DNA of 64,000 nt from NCBI RefSeq assembly GCF_006716675.1, contig NZ_VFPM01000001.1, positions 806,001 to 870,000 of the forward strand, given 5' to 3'. Below are positions 17,031 through 29,391 of this stretch, piece by piece. The notes beneath the pieces were generated by a model. That model saw nothing but the letters and a program-made list of their open reading frames with translations. It was not told the origin of the DNA and made no database searches. The stretch's first letter is position 1, and each line of letters opens with the position of its first letter. The translations under genes were made by a program, and so were the position numbers. This stretch comes from Humibacillus xanthopallidus (GTDB lineage Bacteria; Actinomycetota; Actinomycetes; Actinomycetales; Dermatophilaceae).

Positions 17031-18650
17031 TCACCGGACGAACTGCGAGGCACGGTCAGCGAGGTCGAGCAGCGAGGCCGGCACGACACCGAGCGCGAGC
17101 GTGGTGAGGGTGCCGATGGCGATCGAGAACGTCGTCATGGCAGACGGGGTGACGACCTCGACCTTCTCCGCCGGCGCCTCGCTGAAGAACATCAGCACGA
17201 TGACGCGGGCGTAGACGAAGACGGTGATCGCGCTGCAGAGCACACCGACGACAGCGAGCACGGTGCCGGTGGCGCCCGCGCCGACGGCCGCGGAGAACAC
17301 CGCGAACTTCGACACGAAGCCCGACGTCAGCGGGATGCCGGCGAAGGCGAGCATGAGGAACGCGAACGCCGAGGCCGCGACGGGGTGGTTCTTGCCGAGC
17401 CCTGCCCACTGCGAGAGGTGCGTCGCCTCGGCGCCGTTCTGGCGCACGAGCGAGACGATGGCGAACGCGGCGATCGTCGAGAAGCCGTAGGCGACGATGT
17501 AGAAGAGCACCGCGCCGACACCCGTGCGGTCGAAGGCGAGCACGCCGACGAGGATGAAGCCCGCGTGCGCGATCGAGGAGTAGGCGAGCAGGCGCTTCAT
17601 GTCGGTCTGGGTCACCGACAGCACCGACCCGACGACCATCGTCAGCAGGGCGACGATGACGAGGGCGTTGCTCCACTCCCAGCGGGCCGTGTCGAGCCCG
17701 ACGTAGGCGAGGCGCAGGATCGCGCCGAAGGCGGCCGCCTTGGTGCACGCGGCCATGAAGCCGGTGACCGGCGTCGGGGCGCCCTGGTAGACGTCGGGCG
17801 TCCACGCGTGGAACGGCACCGCGCCCACCTTGAAGAGCAGACCGACGAAGACGAGGAAGGAGCCCGGAAGGAGCAGGCCGTTCATCGCGAGCGGCGCCGT
17901 GCTGATGGCCGCGGACAGGTCACCGAAGTAGACCGACCCGGCGTAGCCGTAGAGCAGGGCCGTGCCGAAGAGGAAGAACGCTGAGCTGAACGCACCGAGC
18001 AGGAAGTACTTGAGCGAGGCCTCCTGCGAGAGCAGGCGACGACGCCGGGCAAGGCCGGTGAGGATGTAGAGCGGCAGGGAGAGGACCTCGAGCGCGACGA
18101 ACATGCCGATGAGGTCGTTCGTCGTCGGGAAGAGCATCATGCCGAAGATCGCGAAGACCGTCAGCGGGAAGACCTCGGAGGTGAGGGCTCCGGCGCGCGT
18201 GGCCGCGGTCTCGACCGGCGAGCCGGGCGTCGACGCGCCGCTCGGGGTGAAGGCATCGGGCCCGACGCCACCGAGACGCTCCGCCATCGTCAGCACACCG
18301 AGGATGCCCATGAGCAGGATCGCGCCCTGCAGGAAGAGGGCCGGACCGTCGATGGCCAGCGCGAAGAGCGACCGGTTGGTCGCACCGTCCGACAGGCCCA
18401 TCGTGAGGCCGATGTTGCTGCTCGCCCAGTAGATCGAGACAGTCGCCGCGACGAGACCGACCACCGCCACCGTCACCTGGACCCGCTGGCGCCGCTCGCG
18501 AGCCACGAAGGCCTCGACGAGCACGCCGACGAGGGCCGTGGCGAAGACGATGAGCAGCGGCATCACCGCCTGGTAGTTGACCTCGGACGCCTGGAACGCG
18601 GCCGGAAGCGCCGACTGGTTCGACAGAGCCGGCAGAACGGCTGCAGTCAC
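17031..18650 (-). CDS. nuoN: NADH-quinone oxidoreductase subunit N
   Basis: A 539-residue antiporter-like subunit, last of the main operon. It has about 14 helices with the conserved 'LLAYSSIAHAGFILVG' segment, VGLLFKVGAVPFHAWTPDVY and LAGIPLTSGF-type blocks (here FAGIPLTSGFVSKF). It is one of three proton-pumping channels of the membrane arm. GTG start overlaps the nuoM stop. A hydrophilic loop near residues 135-155 (Ala/Thr/Pro-rich) is longer than usual. Confidence 0.96.
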   Translation of the reverse strand: MTAAVLPALSNQSALPAAFQASEVNYQAVMPLLIVFATALVGVLVEAFVARERRQRVQVTVAVVGLVAATVSIYWASSNIGLTMGLSDGATNRSLFALAIDGPALFLQGAILLMGILGVLTMAERLGGVGPDAFTPSGASTPGSPVETAATRAGALTSEVFPLTVFAIFGMMLFPTTNDLIGMFVALEVLSLPLYILTGLARRRRLLSQEASLKYFLLGAFSSAFFLFGTALLYGYAGSVYFGDLSAAISTAPLAMNGLLLPGSFLVFVGLLFKVGAVPFHAWTPDVYQGAPTPVTGFMAACTKAAAFGAILRLAYVGLDTARWEWSNALVIVALLTMVVGSVLSVTQTDMKRLLAYSSIAHAGFILVGVLAFDRTGVGAVLFYIVAYGFSTIAAFAIVSLVRQNGAEATHLSQWAGLGKNHPVAASAFAFLMLAFAGIPLTSGFVSKFAVFSAAVGAGATGTVLAVVGVLCSAITVFVYARVIVLMFFSEAPAEKVEVVTPSAMTTFSIAIGTLTTLALGVVPASLLDLADRASQFVR

Positions 18651-20263
18651 TTCGAGCTCCCTTCGGCCGCGGTGCCGGCCGGGTTGAGGGACGGAATCGC
18701 TTGCTGGACGTACGACAGGGTCTTGTCGACGGCCGGGTTGATGAAGTTCAGCGCGATGTTGGGCAGGAAGCCGAGCACGACGAAGGCCGCGATGAGCGGG
18801 GCCGCCACGAGCTTGTCGCGCGTCGTCAGGTCACGCACCGTCGTGCCACCCGAGGACTTGCGCCACCCCTCGTCGACCGTGACGCCCTCGGCCACGAGCT
18901 CCTCCGGCTTGGGGCCGGTCATGACCCGATTGAACATCAGCAGGATGTAGAGCGCGGCGAGGATGATGCCGGAGGTCGCGATGACCGTGGCGACGGGCTG
19001 CGTCGAGAACGACCCGACGAGCACGAGGAACTCCGAGACGAAGCTCGACAGGCCGGGCAGCGCCAGCCCCGACAGGCCCGCGACGAGGAAGATCCCCGCG
19101 AGGGCCGGCGTGACCCGCTGCCATCCGCCGTAGTCGCCGATGCGCTTGCTGTTGCTGTTGTGTCGCCGCACGAGCATCGCCGCGAAGAGGAACAGCGCCG
19201 CCGTCGAGAAGCCGTGGTTGACCATGTAGAGCGTGGAACCGCCCTGGCCGACGCTGGTGAAGGCGAAGATGCCGAGCACGATGAAGCCGAAGTGGCTCAC
19301 CGAGGTGTAGGAGATGAGCCGCATCATGTCGGTCTGGCCGATCGCGAGCAGCGCACCGTAGATCACCGAGATGACGGCGAGCACGACGACGACCGGGGTC
19401 GCCCACTGGCTGGCCTCGGGGAAGAGCTGCAGGCAGAAGCGGATCATCCCGAAGGTGCCGACCTTGTCGAGCACGCCGACGAGCAGCGTGGCCGTGGCCG
19501 GCGTGGACTCGGTGGCGGCGTCGGGCAGCCAGGTGTGGAACGGCACCATCGGCGCCTTCACCGCGAAGGCGAGGAAGAAGCCGACGAAGAGGAGGCGCTC
19601 GGTCGTCGGGTCGATGGACAGACCCGTGAGCCGCTCGATGAGGAAGCCGTCGGTCCCGCCCGGGCCCTGGAGGTAGAGCGCGATGACCGCGACGAGCATG
19701 ACGAGGCCACCGGCGAGCGAGAAGAGCAGGAACTTCATCGCGGCGTACTGCCTGCGCGCACCGCCGAAGCGGCCGATGAGGAAGTAGACCGGGATGAGCA
19801 TCGCCTCGAAGAAGACGTAGAAGAGGAAGACGTCGGTCGCGGCGAAGACCCCGACCATGAAGGTCTCGAGCACGAGCAGCAGCGCGAAGTAGGTCTTGGC
19901 GCGCTGGCCACCTCGCGGGCCGACCTCCTCGGGCACGTCGTGCCAGGCCGCCAGGAGGCAGATCGGCGTCAACACGAGAGCCATGAGGATGAGCACGAGG
20001 GCGATGCCGTCGACGCCGAGCGCATAGCTCACGCCGAACTGCGGGATCCACGAGTGCTGCTCACCGAGCTGGAACTGGGCGCTCGAGCTGACGTCGAACT
20101 GCGTCGCGGCGATGATGCCGATGACGAGCGTCACGAGCGAGAAGCCGAGAGCCATCCGCTTGGCGGTCTCGGCGCTGCCCGGCACGAAGGCGACGAACAG
20201 CGCCCCGACGAGCGGGATGAGGCCGAGGATCGTCAGCCAGGGGACGGTGGACATTGCGGTCAT
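18647..20263 (-). CDS. nuoM: NADH-quinone oxidoreductase subunit M
   Basis: A 538-residue antiporter-like subunit. Landmarks are FYVFFEAMLIPVYFLIGRFG (the helix with the key glutamate), 'FLAFAVKAPMVPFHTWLPDA' and LISYTSVSHFGFIVLGIF. ATG at 20263 overlaps the nuoL stop (ATGA) and is preferred to an upstream TTG at 20278 or a downstream ATG at 20254. A charged loop of about 40 residues precedes the last helix. Confidence 0.96.
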   Translation of the reverse strand: MTAMSTVPWLTILGLIPLVGALFVAFVPGSAETAKRMALGFSLVTLVIGIIAATQFDVSSSAQFQLGEQHSWIPQFGVSYALGVDGIALVLILMALVLTPICLLAAWHDVPEEVGPRGGQRAKTYFALLLVLETFMVGVFAATDVFLFYVFFEAMLIPVYFLIGRFGGARRQYAAMKFLLFSLAGGLVMLVAVIALYLQGPGGTDGFLIERLTGLSIDPTTERLLFVGFFLAFAVKAPMVPFHTWLPDAATESTPATATLLVGVLDKVGTFGMIRFCLQLFPEASQWATPVVVVLAVISVIYGALLAIGQTDMMRLISYTSVSHFGFIVLGIFAFTSVGQGGSTLYMVNHGFSTAALFLFAAMLVRRHNSNSKRIGDYGGWQRVTPALAGIFLVAGLSGLALPGLSSFVSEFLVLVGSFSTQPVATVIATSGIILAALYILLMFNRVMTGPKPEELVAEGVTVDEGWRKSSGGTTVRDLTTRDKLVAAPLIAAFVVLGFLPNIALNFINPAVDKTLSYVQQAIPSLNPAGTAAEGSSK

Positions 20264-22275
20264 CAGGACATCACCCAAAGAGCACCGAGGATGGCGACGA
20301 CACCAGCGAGCATCGTCAGGGCATAGGAGCGTGCAAAGCCGTTCTGCAGCTTGCGCAGGCGGGACGAGGCCCCGCCGACGAGGGCTGCGAGGCCGCCGGC
20401 GGCGCCGTCGACCCCCCTGCTGTCAGCGAAGACGAGCGAGCGCGTCAGGTGGATGCCGGGCCGCATGAGGAGGGCCTCGTTGACCTGGTCCTGGTAGAGG
20501 TCGCGCCGGGCGGCCTGCGTCATGAGGTTGCCCGTGGGCGCCGTCTGCGGCACGTCGTCGCGCCAGTAGCGCATCCACGCGAGCGCGGCGCCGGCGGCGA
20601 CGAGCACGAGCGTGAGGGCCATGAGCACGGGCACCGGGATGACGGGGTGGGCCCCCTCCGGCTCGGCGCCGGTGACCGGCTCGAGCCACGAGGTGAACCA
20701 CCCGGTCGGGCCGAGGATGAGGCCGAGGAAGGCCGAGCCGATCGCGAGGATGATCATCGGCACCGTCATGAGCTTGCCCGACTCGTGCGGGTGCACGTCG
20801 TCGGTCCAGCGCTTCTTGCCCTGGAAGGTCATGAAGAACAGGCGCGACATGTAGAAGGCCGTGATGCCGGCACCGATGAGGGCGGCGCCACCGAAGACCC
20901 AGGGCCGCCAGCCCTCGCCGATGAACGCGGCCTCGATGATCTTGTCCTTGGACCAGAACCCCGAGAACGGCGGCACACCGAGGATCGCGAGCCAGCCGAT
21001 CGCGAAGGTGGCCCACGTGATCTTCATGGCGCCCGACAGGCCGCCGAAGCGGCGCATGTCGACCTGGTCGTTCATGCCGTGCATGACCGACCCGGCTCCG
21101 AGGAACATCCCGGCCTTGAAGAAGCCGTGCATGAGCAGGTGGAAGATCGCGAAGGCGTAGCCCACCGGTCCGAGACCGGCCGCGAGCATCATGTAGCCGA
21201 TCTGGCTCATCGTCGAGGCCGCGAGGGCCTTCTTGATGTCGTCCTTGGCGCAACCGACGATCGCCCCGAAGAGCAGGGTGATGGCACCGATGATGACGAC
21301 GACGAGCTGGGCGGTCGGGGCGGCCTCGAAGATCGGCGCCGAGCGCACGACGAGGTAGACGCCGGCCGTGACCATGGTCGCCGCGTGGATGAGCGCCGAG
21401 ACCGGCGTCGGGCCGGCCATGGCGTCACCGAGCCAGCTCTGGAGCGGGAACTGCGCCGACTTGCCGCAGGCACCGAGCAGGAGCATGAGGCCGATGGCCG
21501 TCATGAAGCCCTCGTTGGCGTTGCTGCCCGCCGCACCGAGCACCGTCGTGAAGTCGACCGCGCCGAAGTGGAAGAACATGATGATGATCGCGATGGACAG
21601 CCCGAAGTCACCGACGCGGTTGGCGACGAAGGCCTTGTTGGCCGCCGTCGCGTAGGCGGGGTTCCAGTTCCAGAAGCCGATGAGCAGGTAGGACGCCAGA
21701 CCGACGCCCTCCCAGCCGACGTAGAGGAGCAGGTAGCTGTTGGCCAGCACGAGCAGCAGCATCGCCGCGACGAAGAGGTTGAGGTAGGCGAAGAAGCGCC
21801 GCTTGTCGGGATCGGAGTGGACGTGGCCGTCCTCGCCCTTGTGGTCCATGTACCCGAGTGAGTAGACGTGGATCAGCGAGCCGACGAAGGTGATGAGCAG
21901 CACGAAGGTGACCGACAGCTGGTCGACGAGCAGCCCCGCGCTCAGCTTGAACGACCCGGCGGTGATCCAGTCGAAGAGGTTGACCTCCTGCGCGCGGTCC
22001 TCGGAGCCGCGGCCGAGCATCGCGAGGAAGACGAGCAGCCCGACGACGAAGGAGCCCCAGGAGAGCAGCGTCGCGAGCAGCGGCCCGAACCTGTCGGTGC
22101 GGCGGCCTCCGAGCAGCAGCACGGCGGCGCCGAGCAGCGGCAGCGCGATGAGCAGCCAGGCGTATGCCGTGATGCCCGTTGCCGCGTGCGCCTCACCTTC
22201 GTGCGTGGCGAGCCCGGCGGCATACGTGCTCAACGAGCTCGACGAGCTCGCGAGCGTGTGGACGAGAGTTCCCAT
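20263..22275 (-). CDS. nuoL: NADH-quinone oxidoreductase subunit L
   Basis: A 670-residue distal antiporter-like subunit with the C-terminal lateral helix. Landmarks are [19 protein letters not shown], '[20 protein letters not shown]', [18 protein letters not shown] and, further on, [14 protein letters not shown]. The N-terminus has a polar stretch (THEGEAHAA) before the first helix that I cannot match to anything. ATG at 22275 begins 15 bases after the nuoK stop. Confidence 0.96.
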   Translation of the reverse strand: MGTLVHTLASSSSSLSTYAAGLATHEGEAHAATGITAYAWLLIALPLLGAAVLLLGGRRTDRFGPLLATLLSWGSFVVGLLVFLAMLGRGSEDRAQEVNLFDWITAGSFKLSAGLLVDQLSVTFVLLITFVGSLIHVYSLGYMDHKGEDGHVHSDPDKRRFFAYLNLFVAAMLLLVLANSYLLLYVGWEGVGLASYLLIGFWNWNPAYATAANKAFVANRVGDFGLSIAIIIMFFHFGAVDFTTVLGAAGSNANEGFMTAIGLMLLLGACGKSAQFPLQSWLGDAMAGPTPVSALIHAATMVTAGVYLVVRSAPIFEAAPTAQLVVVIIGAITLLFGAIVGCAKDDIKKALAASTMSQIGYMMLAAGLGPVGYAFAIFHLLMHGFFKAGMFLGAGSVMHGMNDQVDMRRFGGLSGAMKITWATFAIGWLAILGVPPFSGFWSKDKIIEAAFIGEGWRPWVFGGAALIGAGITAFYMSRLFFMTFQGKKRWTDDVHPHESGKLMTVPMIILAIGSAFLGLILGPTGWFTSWLEPVTGAEPEGAHPVIPVPVLMALTLVLVAAGAALAWMRYWRDDVPQTAPTGNLMTQAARRDLYQDQVNEALLMRPGIHLTRSLVFADSRGVDGAAGGLAALVGGASSRLRKLQNGFARSYALTMLAGVVAILGALWVMS

Positions 22276-22290
22276 TCTGGCCGGCGCTCC

Positions 22291-22590
22291 TTACAGCTTC
22301 AGCAGGTTGGCGTCGTCGACCGAGGCCGACCGTCGGGCACGGAAGATCGCCATGATGATGGCGAGGCCGACCACGACCTCGGCGGCAGCGACGACCATGA
22401 CGAACAGGGCCATGACCTGCCCGTCGAGGGCGCCGTGCATCCGCGAGAACGTGACGAGGGAGAGGTTGGTCGCGTTGAGCATGAGCTCGACGCCCATGAA
22501 GACGATGATCGCGTTGCGCCTCGTCAGCACCGTGGCGGTGCCGATCGAGAAGAGGATCACCGACAGGTAGACGTAGTACATCGGGCTCAC
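22291..22590 (-). CDS. nuoK: NADH-quinone oxidoreductase subunit K
   Basis: A 99-residue, three-helix NuoK. The conserved acidic positions are in '[14 protein letters not shown]' (helix 2 glutamate) and in '[14 protein letters not shown]' (helix 3 glutamate), which belong to the proton path. GTG start overlaps nuoJ. Confidence 0.96.
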   Translation of the reverse strand: MSPMYYVYLSVILFSIGTATVLTRRNAIIVFMGVELMLNATNLSLVTFSRMHGALDGQVMALFVMVVAAAEVVVGLAIIMAIFRARRSASVDDANLLKL

Positions 22591-23375
22591 TTGGCGCCGC
22601 CTTCCTCGATCTCGCGCTCCATGTGGCGCTCGACCTCACGCAGGGAGTCGGTCGTGGCGACCTGGTCGCGGGCGACGAGGACGCGCGAGACGGACTTGCT
22701 GCTCGGCGTGCCGTCGGGCAGCAGGGCCGGGGTGTCGACCGCGTTGTGCCGGGCGTAGACGCCGGGGGCCGGCAGGCCCGCGACGTCGCGGTTGTCGCGG
22801 ATGCGCTTGGCCGCCCACTCGGCCTGCGTGATGCGCGGGGTGAGGCGCTCGCGGTGCGCGAGCACCATCGCGCCCAGCGCCGCCGTGATGAGCAGGGCCG
22901 AGGTCACCTCGAAGATCCAGACGTACTGTCCGAAGATCAGCTCGGCGACGCCGGTGATGTTGCCGGGGTCGGCGTTCGTGGCGACGACCTTGTCGATGCC
23001 CGCCTGCACGGTCTTCTCGTCGACGACCGTCGCACCGATGGTGAAGAAGAGCAGGCCGGCGAGACCGACGACGAGCAGGAGCGAGGCCCAGCGCTGGCCC
23101 TTGATCGTCTCGACGATCGAGTCGGACGAGTCGACGCCGACGAGCATGAGCACGAAGAGGAAGAGCATCATCACTGCGCCGGTGTAGACGAACACCTGCA
23201 CGATGCCGAGGAAGTCGGCGTTCTGCATGATGTAGAAGATGCCGAGGATGACCATGACGAGGGCCACCCCGAGGGCGGCGTGGACCGCCTTGCGCGCGAA
23301 GAGCAGCCCGAGCGCGGCGATGACCGCGATCGGGGCCAGGATCCAGAAGCCGGCGGCTTCAGCGCTGGAGGTCAC
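22587..23375 (-). CDS. nuoJ: NADH-quinone oxidoreductase subunit J
   Basis: A 262-residue NuoJ with five helices in the first ~170 residues ([17 protein letters not shown] includes the pi-bulge helix) and an unusually long, charged, probably cytoplasmic tail of about 90 residues. The compact NuoJ2 of the other cluster lacks this tail. GTG start overlaps nuoI. Confidence 0.95.
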   Translation of the reverse strand: MTSSAEAAGFWILAPIAVIAALGLLFARKAVHAALGVALVMVILGIFYIMQNADFLGIVQVFVYTGAVMMLFLFVLMLVGVDSSDSIVETIKGQRWASLLLVVGLAGLLFFTIGATVVDEKTVQAGIDKVVATNADPGNITGVAELIFGQYVWIFEVTSALLITAALGAMVLAHRERLTPRITQAEWAAKRIRDNRDVAGLPAPGVYARHNAVDTPALLPDGTPSSKSVSRVLVARDQVATTDSLREVERHMEREIEEGGAK

Positions 23376-24121
23376 GGGTTGGCCCCTTCCCGGGTCTGGG
23401 CAGCCGTGAAGTCGGCTGCGTGGGCGACGTCGTGCTCACCGGGCACGGCAGCGCCCGGGTTGCCCGGGCCCTGCGCATACGCGTCCTCGTCGGCCGCGGC
23501 GTCTCGCGAGTCGACGTAGGCGCGCTGGGCGTCCGTCGACGTCGTCACCTTGCCCTGGTAGTAGTCGCGCTCCTCGAGCCCCTCCACCATGGGGAACGGC
23601 GGGGGGAGCATGCCGCTCTGGAGCGGGGCGAGCAGCTGGTCCTTGGTGAAGATCAGCTTGCCGCGGTCGTTGTCGGCGAGCTCGTAGAAGTTCGTCATCG
23701 TCAGGGCCCGCGTCGGGCACGCCTCGATGCACAGACCGCAGAAGATGCAGCGCAGGTAGTTGATCTGGTAGACGCGGCCGTAGCGCTCGCCGGGGCTGAA
23801 CCGCCCCGTGCCACCGGGGCTGTCGTCGTTGTCGGCGCCCTCGACGAGGATCGCGTCAGCCGGACAGGCCCACGCGCAGAGCTCGCAGCCGACGCACTTC
23901 TCGAGGCCGTCGGGGTGGCGGTTCAGCTGGTGGCGGCCGTGGAAGCGCGGCGCCGTCGGGCGCGGCTTCTCGGGGTACTCCTCGGTGGCCACCTTGCGGA
24001 ACATCGTCGAGAACGACACCCCGAAGCCGGCGACCGGCGCGAAGAGGTCGGAGAGGAAGCCCCCGCCGCGGTCGTCCTGGCCGGGCTTGCCGCTCGAGGT
24101 GCTGCTGGCGTCGTCAGCCAT
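23372..24121 (-). CDS. nuoI: NADH-quinone oxidoreductase subunit I
   Basis: A 249-residue ferredoxin-like subunit with clusters N6a/N6b. Cysteines are at 76, 79, 82, 86 and 125, 128, 131, 135. ATG at 24121 overlaps the end of nuoH by eight bases. The flanking N-terminal ~35 and C-terminal ~60 residues are low-complexity. Confidence 0.96.
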   Translation of the reverse strand: MADDASSTSSGKPGQDDRGGGFLSDLFAPVAGFGVSFSTMFRKVATEEYPEKPRPTAPRFHGRHQLNRHPDGLEKCVGCELCAWACPADAILVEGADNDDSPGGTGRFSPGERYGRVYQINYLRCIFCGLCIEACPTRALTMTNFYELADNDRGKLIFTKDQLLAPLQSGMLPPPFPMVEGLEERDYYQGKVTTSTDAQRAYVDSRDAAADEDAYAQGPGNPGAAVPGEHDVAHAADFTAAQTREGANP

Positions 24122-25544
24122 GGGTCTCCTCCTTGGGGGTGGTCGAGGCGCCGGACCCACCCACGCTGCTGCTCGAGGCGGTCGACAGGACCGGCTCGGC
24201 CGCGAGGCGGGGTCGGGGCTCGGAGAGGCGCTGCCCGGGCAGCGGCGGCACCGGGTAGCCGTCCTCGAACGGGTCGATCTCCTCGGGCGGGGCCTCGTCC
24301 TCGGCGGCGGCGCGCTGGGCCCGCCGGTCGTCCCAGATCCATGCGGCGGCGAGGGCGATGACGGCGACGATGCTGACGATGACGACGGTGGCCACCGAGA
24401 GCTCGCGGCCGGCGAAGGTCAGCTTGCTGTCACCGAGGAAGCCGAGCTGCGCGCCGCGGATGAAGGCTACGGCGACGACCCACGCGAGGGTGATCGGGAT
24501 GAGGAACTTCCAGCCGAAGCGCATGAACTGGTCGTAGCGCACGCGCGGCAGCGAACCGCGCAGCCAGACGAAGATGAACATGAAGAGCCACAGCTTGGCG
24601 GTGAACCACAGCAGGCCCCACCAGCCGCCGCCGAACATGTTGTCGTTGATGGCCGAGATGAACGGCGGAGCCTGCCAGCCACCGAGGAAGAGCGTGGTCG
24701 CGAGGGCCGAGACGGTGAACATGTTGACGTACTCACCGAGGAAGAACATCGCGAAGCGCATCGAGGAGTACTCGGTGTGGAAGCCACCGGTCAGCTCGCC
24801 CTCGCCCTCGGCGAGGTCGAAGGGCAGACGGTTGGTCTCGCCGACCATCGTGATGACGTAGACGGCAAAGCTGAAGAACGCCGGGAGGATGTACCAGAGC
24901 GAGCTCTGCGCCGACACGATCGCCGAGGTCGACATCGACCCGCTGTAGAGGAAGATCGCGACGAGCGACAGGCCCATGGCGATCTCGTAGGAGATGACCT
25001 GGGCGGTCGAGCGGAGACCACCGAGCAGCGGGTACGTCGAGCCAGAGCTCCAGCCCGCGAGGATGATGCCGTAGACGCCGACCGAGGCCACCGCGAGCAC
25101 GAGGAGCACGGCGACGGGCACGTCGGTGATCTGCAGCGGGGTCTCGTGGCCGAACATCGAGACCGTGCCACCGAGCGGGATGATCGCGAAGGAGACGAAG
25201 GCCATCGTCGCGGCGATGAGCGGAGCGAGGGTGTAGATGACCCGCTCGGCGCGCGCCGGGGTGATGTCCTCCTTGAGCATCGACTTCATGCCGTCGGCGA
25301 GCGTCTGCAGCAGGCCGAAGGGGCCGTTGCGGTTGGGGCCCGGTCGCTGCTGCATGCGGCCGATGACGCGACGCTCGAACCAGATGACGAGCAGCGTCGA
25401 GATCAGCAGGTAGACGAAGACACCGACGGCCTTGACGAGCGCGAGCCACAGCGGGGTGTCGCTGAAGTCGGCCGTGGGGTTCTCGGTCGGCGCCAGTGCC
25501 GGCAGCCCGCCGACCATGCCGTATGCCGTGAGGGCGAGGCTCAT
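24114..25544 (-). CDS. nuoH: NADH-quinone oxidoreductase subunit H
   Basis: A 476-residue NuoH with the family blocks [37 protein letters not shown] and [20 protein letters not shown] followed by TEYSSMRF. After about residue 395 it has an added helix and an acidic, Pro/Ser-rich tail of about 80 residues, as in other actinobacteria. ATG at 25544 overlaps the nuoG stop. Confidence 0.96.
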   Translation of the reverse strand: MSLALTAYGMVGGLPALAPTENPTADFSDTPLWLALVKAVGVFVYLLISTLLVIWFERRVIGRMQQRPGPNRNGPFGLLQTLADGMKSMLKEDITPARAERVIYTLAPLIAATMAFVSFAIIPLGGTVSMFGHETPLQITDVPVAVLLVLAVASVGVYGIILAGWSSGSTYPLLGGLRSTAQVISYEIAMGLSLVAIFLYSGSMSTSAIVSAQSSLWYILPAFFSFAVYVITMVGETNRLPFDLAEGEGELTGGFHTEYSSMRFAMFFLGEYVNMFTVSALATTLFLGGWQAPPFISAINDNMFGGGWWGLLWFTAKLWLFMFIFVWLRGSLPRVRYDQFMRFGWKFLIPITLAWVVAVAFIRGAQLGFLGDSKLTFAGRELSVATVVIVSIVAVIALAAAWIWDDRRAQRAAAEDEAPPEEIDPFEDGYPVPPLPGQRLSEPRPRLAAEPVLSTASSSSVGGSGASTTPKEETHG

Positions 25545-28051
25545 GCCACACCACCCTTCGTGACGGCGACACGTCCGCCGGCATCGCTGCCGAGACCCGT
25601 GCGCACGGAACAGTCCTTGGAGTTAGTCGGGAGCCACACGACGCCGTCGAGCATGCCGTCGGTGACGAGCGCCGGCACGCTGACCGAGCCGGCGGGACCC
25701 GTGACAGTCACCTCGTCACCGTCGACGACGTCGAGCGCAGCAGCCGAGGCCACCGAGAGGCGGGCGACCGCCCGGGGAGCCGTGCCGGCGAGGAAGGGCT
25801 CGCCGTCCTGCATGCGGCCCGCGTCGAGCAGGGTGGGCCACGTCGCGAGGGTGAAGGCACCGGAGCCTGCAGGGGCCGCGGCGGCACGGTGGCCGTCGGG
25901 AGCGCTCGTCGCACGCGCGCCGCCCCAGGGGCCGAGCGCCTCGAACTGGTCGTGGATCTCGCGCTGCGTGCGGGTCTCGAGGAAGTGGCCCATCTCGCTC
26001 GCGAGCATGTCGAGGGCGCGGTGGTCGCTCACGGCGTTGCTCGACAGCGCCTCCCCGAAGGGACGCAGGCGTCCCTCCCAGTTGACGTAGGTGCCGGTCT
26101 TCTCCGACTGCGGCGCGACGGGCAGCACGACGTCGGCGACGGCCGTGACCGCGGACTCGCGCAGCTCGAAGGAGACGACGAAGGCGCGCTCGAGGGCGGC
26201 GGCCGCATCGGCAGCGAGATCGGCCGGCAGGTCGGCCGGGTCGACACCGCCGACGACGAGGGCATCGATGTCACCCGCCGCAGCGGCCGCGACGATGCCG
26301 GCGGTGTCGCGCGGGGTCGCGTCGGGCAGGCCGGCGACCTCCCAGACCGCGGCGACCTCGCCGCGGGCGGCGGCGTCGCCGATCGGGCGACCACCGGGCA
26401 GCAGCGCGCCGAGGGCGCCGGACTCCAGGGCCCCGCGCTCCCCCGCACGACGAGGCACCCACGCGAGGCGGGCCCCGTGGTCGGCGGCGAGGCGGACGGC
26501 AGCAGCGAGGGCACCGGGCGAGCTCGCGAGGCGCTCTCCGACGAGCACGATGCCACCCTCGGCGACCCCGCTGAGGAGGGCCCGGCCGGTCTCGGTCGAG
26601 CCGAGGTCGCCGAGCACGGCGGCCTCCTGGCCGGGGACGGCGGGCACGAGGGTGCCACCCACCTTGATGAGGCCGCGCGTCGGGTGGGACGCGACGGCAT
26701 ACACCCTGGTCTTGTTGCGACGGAACGCCTTGCGCAGGCGCAGGAAGACGATGGGGCTCTCGTCCTCGGGCTCGAAGCCGACGAGCACGACGGTGCGGGC
26801 CTTCTCGAGGTCGGCGTAGGAGACGCCCCCGCCGGGGGCGTCGGGGTCGTCGGAGACACCGGTCGCGACGACGTGCTCGGCGAGGAAGGCGACCTCCTCG
26901 GCCGAGTGCGGGCGCGAGCGGAAGTCGATGTCGTTGGTGCCGAGCACGACGCGCGCGAACTTGCCGTAGGCGTAGGCGTCCTCGGCCGAGACGCGGCCGC
27001 CGACGAGCACGCCGGCAGCCGTGGCACGGCCGAGACCGGCAGCCGCGGCCGCAAGGGCCTCGGGCCAGCCGACGACCTTGAGCTCGCCGCTCTCGTCGCG
27101 GACCATCGGCAGCTCGATGCGGTCCGGCAGCGTCGCGTAGGTGAAGGCCCAGCGACCCTTGTCGCAGTTCCACTCCTCGTTGACCGCGCCGTCCTCGAGG
27201 GCCATGCGCCGCAGCACGACGCCGCGGCGGTGGTCGGTGCGGATGGCGCAACCGCTCGCGCAGTGCTCGCAGACCGACGGCGTCGACACGAGGTCGAACG
27301 GCCGGCTGCGGAAGCGGTAGGCGGCTCCCGTCAGGGCCCCGACGGGGCAGATCTGGACGGTGTTGCCCGAGAAGTAGCTCTCGAAGGGCTGGTCCTCGTA
27401 GATGCCGACCTGCTGGAGGGCACCGCGCTCGACGAGGGCGATGAAGGGGTCACCGGCGACCTGGTCGGAGAAGCGGGTGCACCGTGCGCAGAGGACGCAT
27501 CGCTCGCGGTCGAGCAGGACCTGCGAGGAGATGTTGACCGGCTTGGGGTAGGTGCGCTTGACGTCCTCGAAGCGCGAGACGGCGCGGCCCGCGCTCATCG
27601 CCTGGTTCTGCAGGGGGCACTCGCCGCCCTTGTCGCAGACCGGGCAGTCGAGCGGGTGGTTGATGAGGAGCAGCTCCATGACGCCCTGCTGCGCCTTGTC
27701 GGCGACCTTGGACGTGTGCTGGGTGTTGACGACCATGCCCTCGGACACCGTCATCGTGCACGACGCCTGCGGCTTGGGCATCGGTCGCACGTTGCCCTCG
27801 CGGTCGGGCAGCGCGACGTCGACGAGGCACTGGCGGCACGCGCCCACCGGGTCGAGCAGCGGGTGGTCGCAGAAGCGGGGGATCTCGATGCCGACGGTCT
27901 CGGCGGCCCGGATGACGAGGGTGCCCTTGGGCACGCTCACCGGGAGGCCGTCGATCGTCAGGCCGACGTGGTCGGGGTTCGCCGGCACCTGGGCGTTGCC
28001 GCCCTTGTCGACGGCGTTGCCCCCCGACGTCGGAGAGGTCGTGACGGTCAT
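25541..28051 (-). CDS. nuoG: NADH-quinone oxidoreductase subunit G
   Basis: An 836-residue iron-sulfur subunit of the N module. In order it has the [2Fe-2S] domain ([15 protein letters not shown]), the HxxxCxxCxxxxxC block ([14 protein letters not shown]), a CxxCxxC motif (CVLCARC) for N4/N5, and a molybdopterin-oxidoreductase-like C-terminal part without cofactor motifs. The extra N7 motif is intact: CEHCASGC, then 27 residues, then C. ATG overlaps the nuoF stop. Confidence 0.96.
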   Translation of the reverse strand: MTVTTSPTSGGNAVDKGGNAQVPANPDHVGLTIDGLPVSVPKGTLVIRAAETVGIEIPRFCDHPLLDPVGACRQCLVDVALPDREGNVRPMPKPQASCTMTVSEGMVVNTQHTSKVADKAQQGVMELLLINHPLDCPVCDKGGECPLQNQAMSAGRAVSRFEDVKRTYPKPVNISSQVLLDRERCVLCARCTRFSDQVAGDPFIALVERGALQQVGIYEDQPFESYFSGNTVQICPVGALTGAAYRFRSRPFDLVSTPSVCEHCASGCAIRTDHRRGVVLRRMALEDGAVNEEWNCDKGRWAFTYATLPDRIELPMVRDESGELKVVGWPEALAAAAAGLGRATAAGVLVGGRVSAEDAYAYGKFARVVLGTNDIDFRSRPHSAEEVAFLAEHVVATGVSDDPDAPGGGVSYADLEKARTVVLVGFEPEDESPIVFLRLRKAFRRNKTRVYAVASHPTRGLIKVGGTLVPAVPGQEAAVLGDLGSTETGRALLSGVAEGGIVLVGERLASSPGALAAAVRLAADHGARLAWVPRRAGERGALESGALGALLPGGRPIGDAAARGEVAAVWEVAGLPDATPRDTAGIVAAAAAGDIDALVVGGVDPADLPADLAADAAAALERAFVVSFELRESAVTAVADVVLPVAPQSEKTGTYVNWEGRLRPFGEALSSNAVSDHRALDMLASEMGHFLETRTQREIHDQFEALGPWGGARATSAPDGHRAAAAPAGSGAFTLATWPTLLDAGRMQDGEPFLAGTAPRAVARLSVASAAALDVVDGDEVTVTGPAGSVSVPALVTDGMLDGVVWLPTNSKDCSVRTGLGSDAGGRVAVTKGGVA

Positions 28052-29391
28052 GCGGACACCATCCCGCTGGACTCCTTGCTCGTCGTGGGCGCCGGGAGGT
28101 CGAAGAGCACCGACTTCTCCGGCGGGAAGAGCTCGTGGGCCGGCGTCGTCATGCCGGCCTCGAACTCCTCACGGAAGTACTTGACGGCCGAGGTGATCGG
28201 GCTCGTCGCGGCGTCTCCGAGGGCGCAGAAGCTGCGGCCGAGGATGTTGTCACAGATGTCGACGAGCTTGTCGATGTCGTCCTGCGTGCCCTGCCCCGCC
28301 TCGATGCGGTTCATGATCTGGCGCAGCCACCACGTGCCCTCGCGGCACGGGGTGCACTTGCCACAGGACTCGTGGGCGTAGAAGTCGGTCCAGCGGGCGA
28401 CGGCGCGCACCACCGAGACGGTCTCGTCGAAGACCTGCAGGGCGCGGGTGCCGAGCATCGAGCCCGCGGCCGCGACCGAGTCGAAGTCGAGGGGCACGTC
28501 GAGGTGCTCGTCGGTGAAGATCGGCGTCGAGGAGCCGCCGGGCGTCCAGAACTTCAGCTTCTTGCCGCCACGCATGCCGCCGGCGAGCTCGATGAGCTCG
28601 CGCATGGTGATGCCGAGCGGGGCCTCGAACTGGCCGGGGTTGGCGACGTGACCCGAGAGGCTGAAGATGCCGAAGCCGGTCGACTTCTCGGTGCCCATGC
28701 CCTTGAACCAGTCGGAGCCCTCGAGGATGATGCCGGGCACCGAGGCGATCGACTCGACGTTGTTGACCGACGTCGGGCGGGCGTAGAGGCCCGCCGCGCC
28801 GGGGAACGGCGGCTTGAGGCGCGGCTGGCCGCGGCGGCCCTCGAGCGAGTCGAGCAGCGCGGTCTCCTCACCACAGATGTAGGCGCCGGCGCCGGCGTGC
28901 ACGGTGATGTCGATCGTGACGCCCTTGCCACCGACGTTGTCGCCGAGGTGGCCGGCAGCGCGGGCCTCCTCGACGGCGCGGAGCAGCCGGCGGTAGACGT
29001 GGACGACCTCGCCGCGCAGGTAGATGAAGGCGTGCTCGCAGCCGATGGCGTACGAGGAGATGGCCACCCCCTCGATGAGCGAGTGCGGGTTGGCCATCAT
29101 CAGCGGGATGTCCTTGCACGTGCCCGGCTCGGACTCGTCGGCGTTGACGACGAGGTAGCGCGGGCCGCCGTCGGGCGGGCTCATGAACGACCACTTCATG
29201 CCGGTCGGGAAGCCGGCGCCACCGCGGCCGCGGATGCTCGAGTCCTTGACGGCGTCGATGATCGCCTGGGGCTCCATCGTCAGGGCGCGGGCGAGCGCCT
29301 TGTAGCCGTCGTGGCGCTCGTAGGTGGCGAGGGTCCAGGACTGCGGGTCGTCCCAGAACTTCGTGAGGATCGGGGTCAGCGTGTCGGTCAC
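28048..29391 (-). CDS. nuoF: NADH-quinone oxidoreductase subunit F
   Basis: A 447-residue NADH- and FMN-binding subunit. [10 protein letters not shown] at 55-64 binds NADH. The FMN region includes '[16 protein letters not shown]' and [14 protein letters not shown]. The N3 cluster ligands are in [12 protein letters not shown] near residue 345, with the fourth cysteine in [12 protein letters not shown] at 29391 overlaps the nuoE stop. Confidence 0.97.
   Translation of the reverse strand: MTDTLTPILTKFWDDPQSWTLATYERHDGYKALARALTMEPQAIIDAVKDSSIRGRGGAGFPTGMKWSFMSPPDGGPRYLVVNADESEPGTCKDIPLMMANPHSLIEGVAISSYAIGCEHAFIYLRGEVVHVYRRLLRAVEEARAAGHLGDNVGGKGVTIDITVHAGAGAYICGEETALLDSLEGRRGQPRLKPPFPGAAGLYARPTSVNNVESIASVPGIILEGSDWFKGMGTEKSTGFGIFSLSGHVANPGQFEAPLGITMRELIELAGGMRGGKKLKFWTPGGSSTPIFTDEHLDVPLDFDSVAAAGSMLGTRALQVFDETVSVVRAVARWTDFYAHESCGKCTPCREGTWWLRQIMNRIEAGQGTQDDIDKLVDICDNILGRSFCALGDAATSPITSAVKYFREEFEAGMTTPAHELFPPEKSVLFDLPAPTTSKESSGMVSA

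Noticed and set aside
18701..20326. Long plus-strand open frame (541 codons) opposite nuoM
   Set aside because: Composition is dominated by Arg, Glu, Asp and His with no hydrophobic core; a shadow of nuoM.
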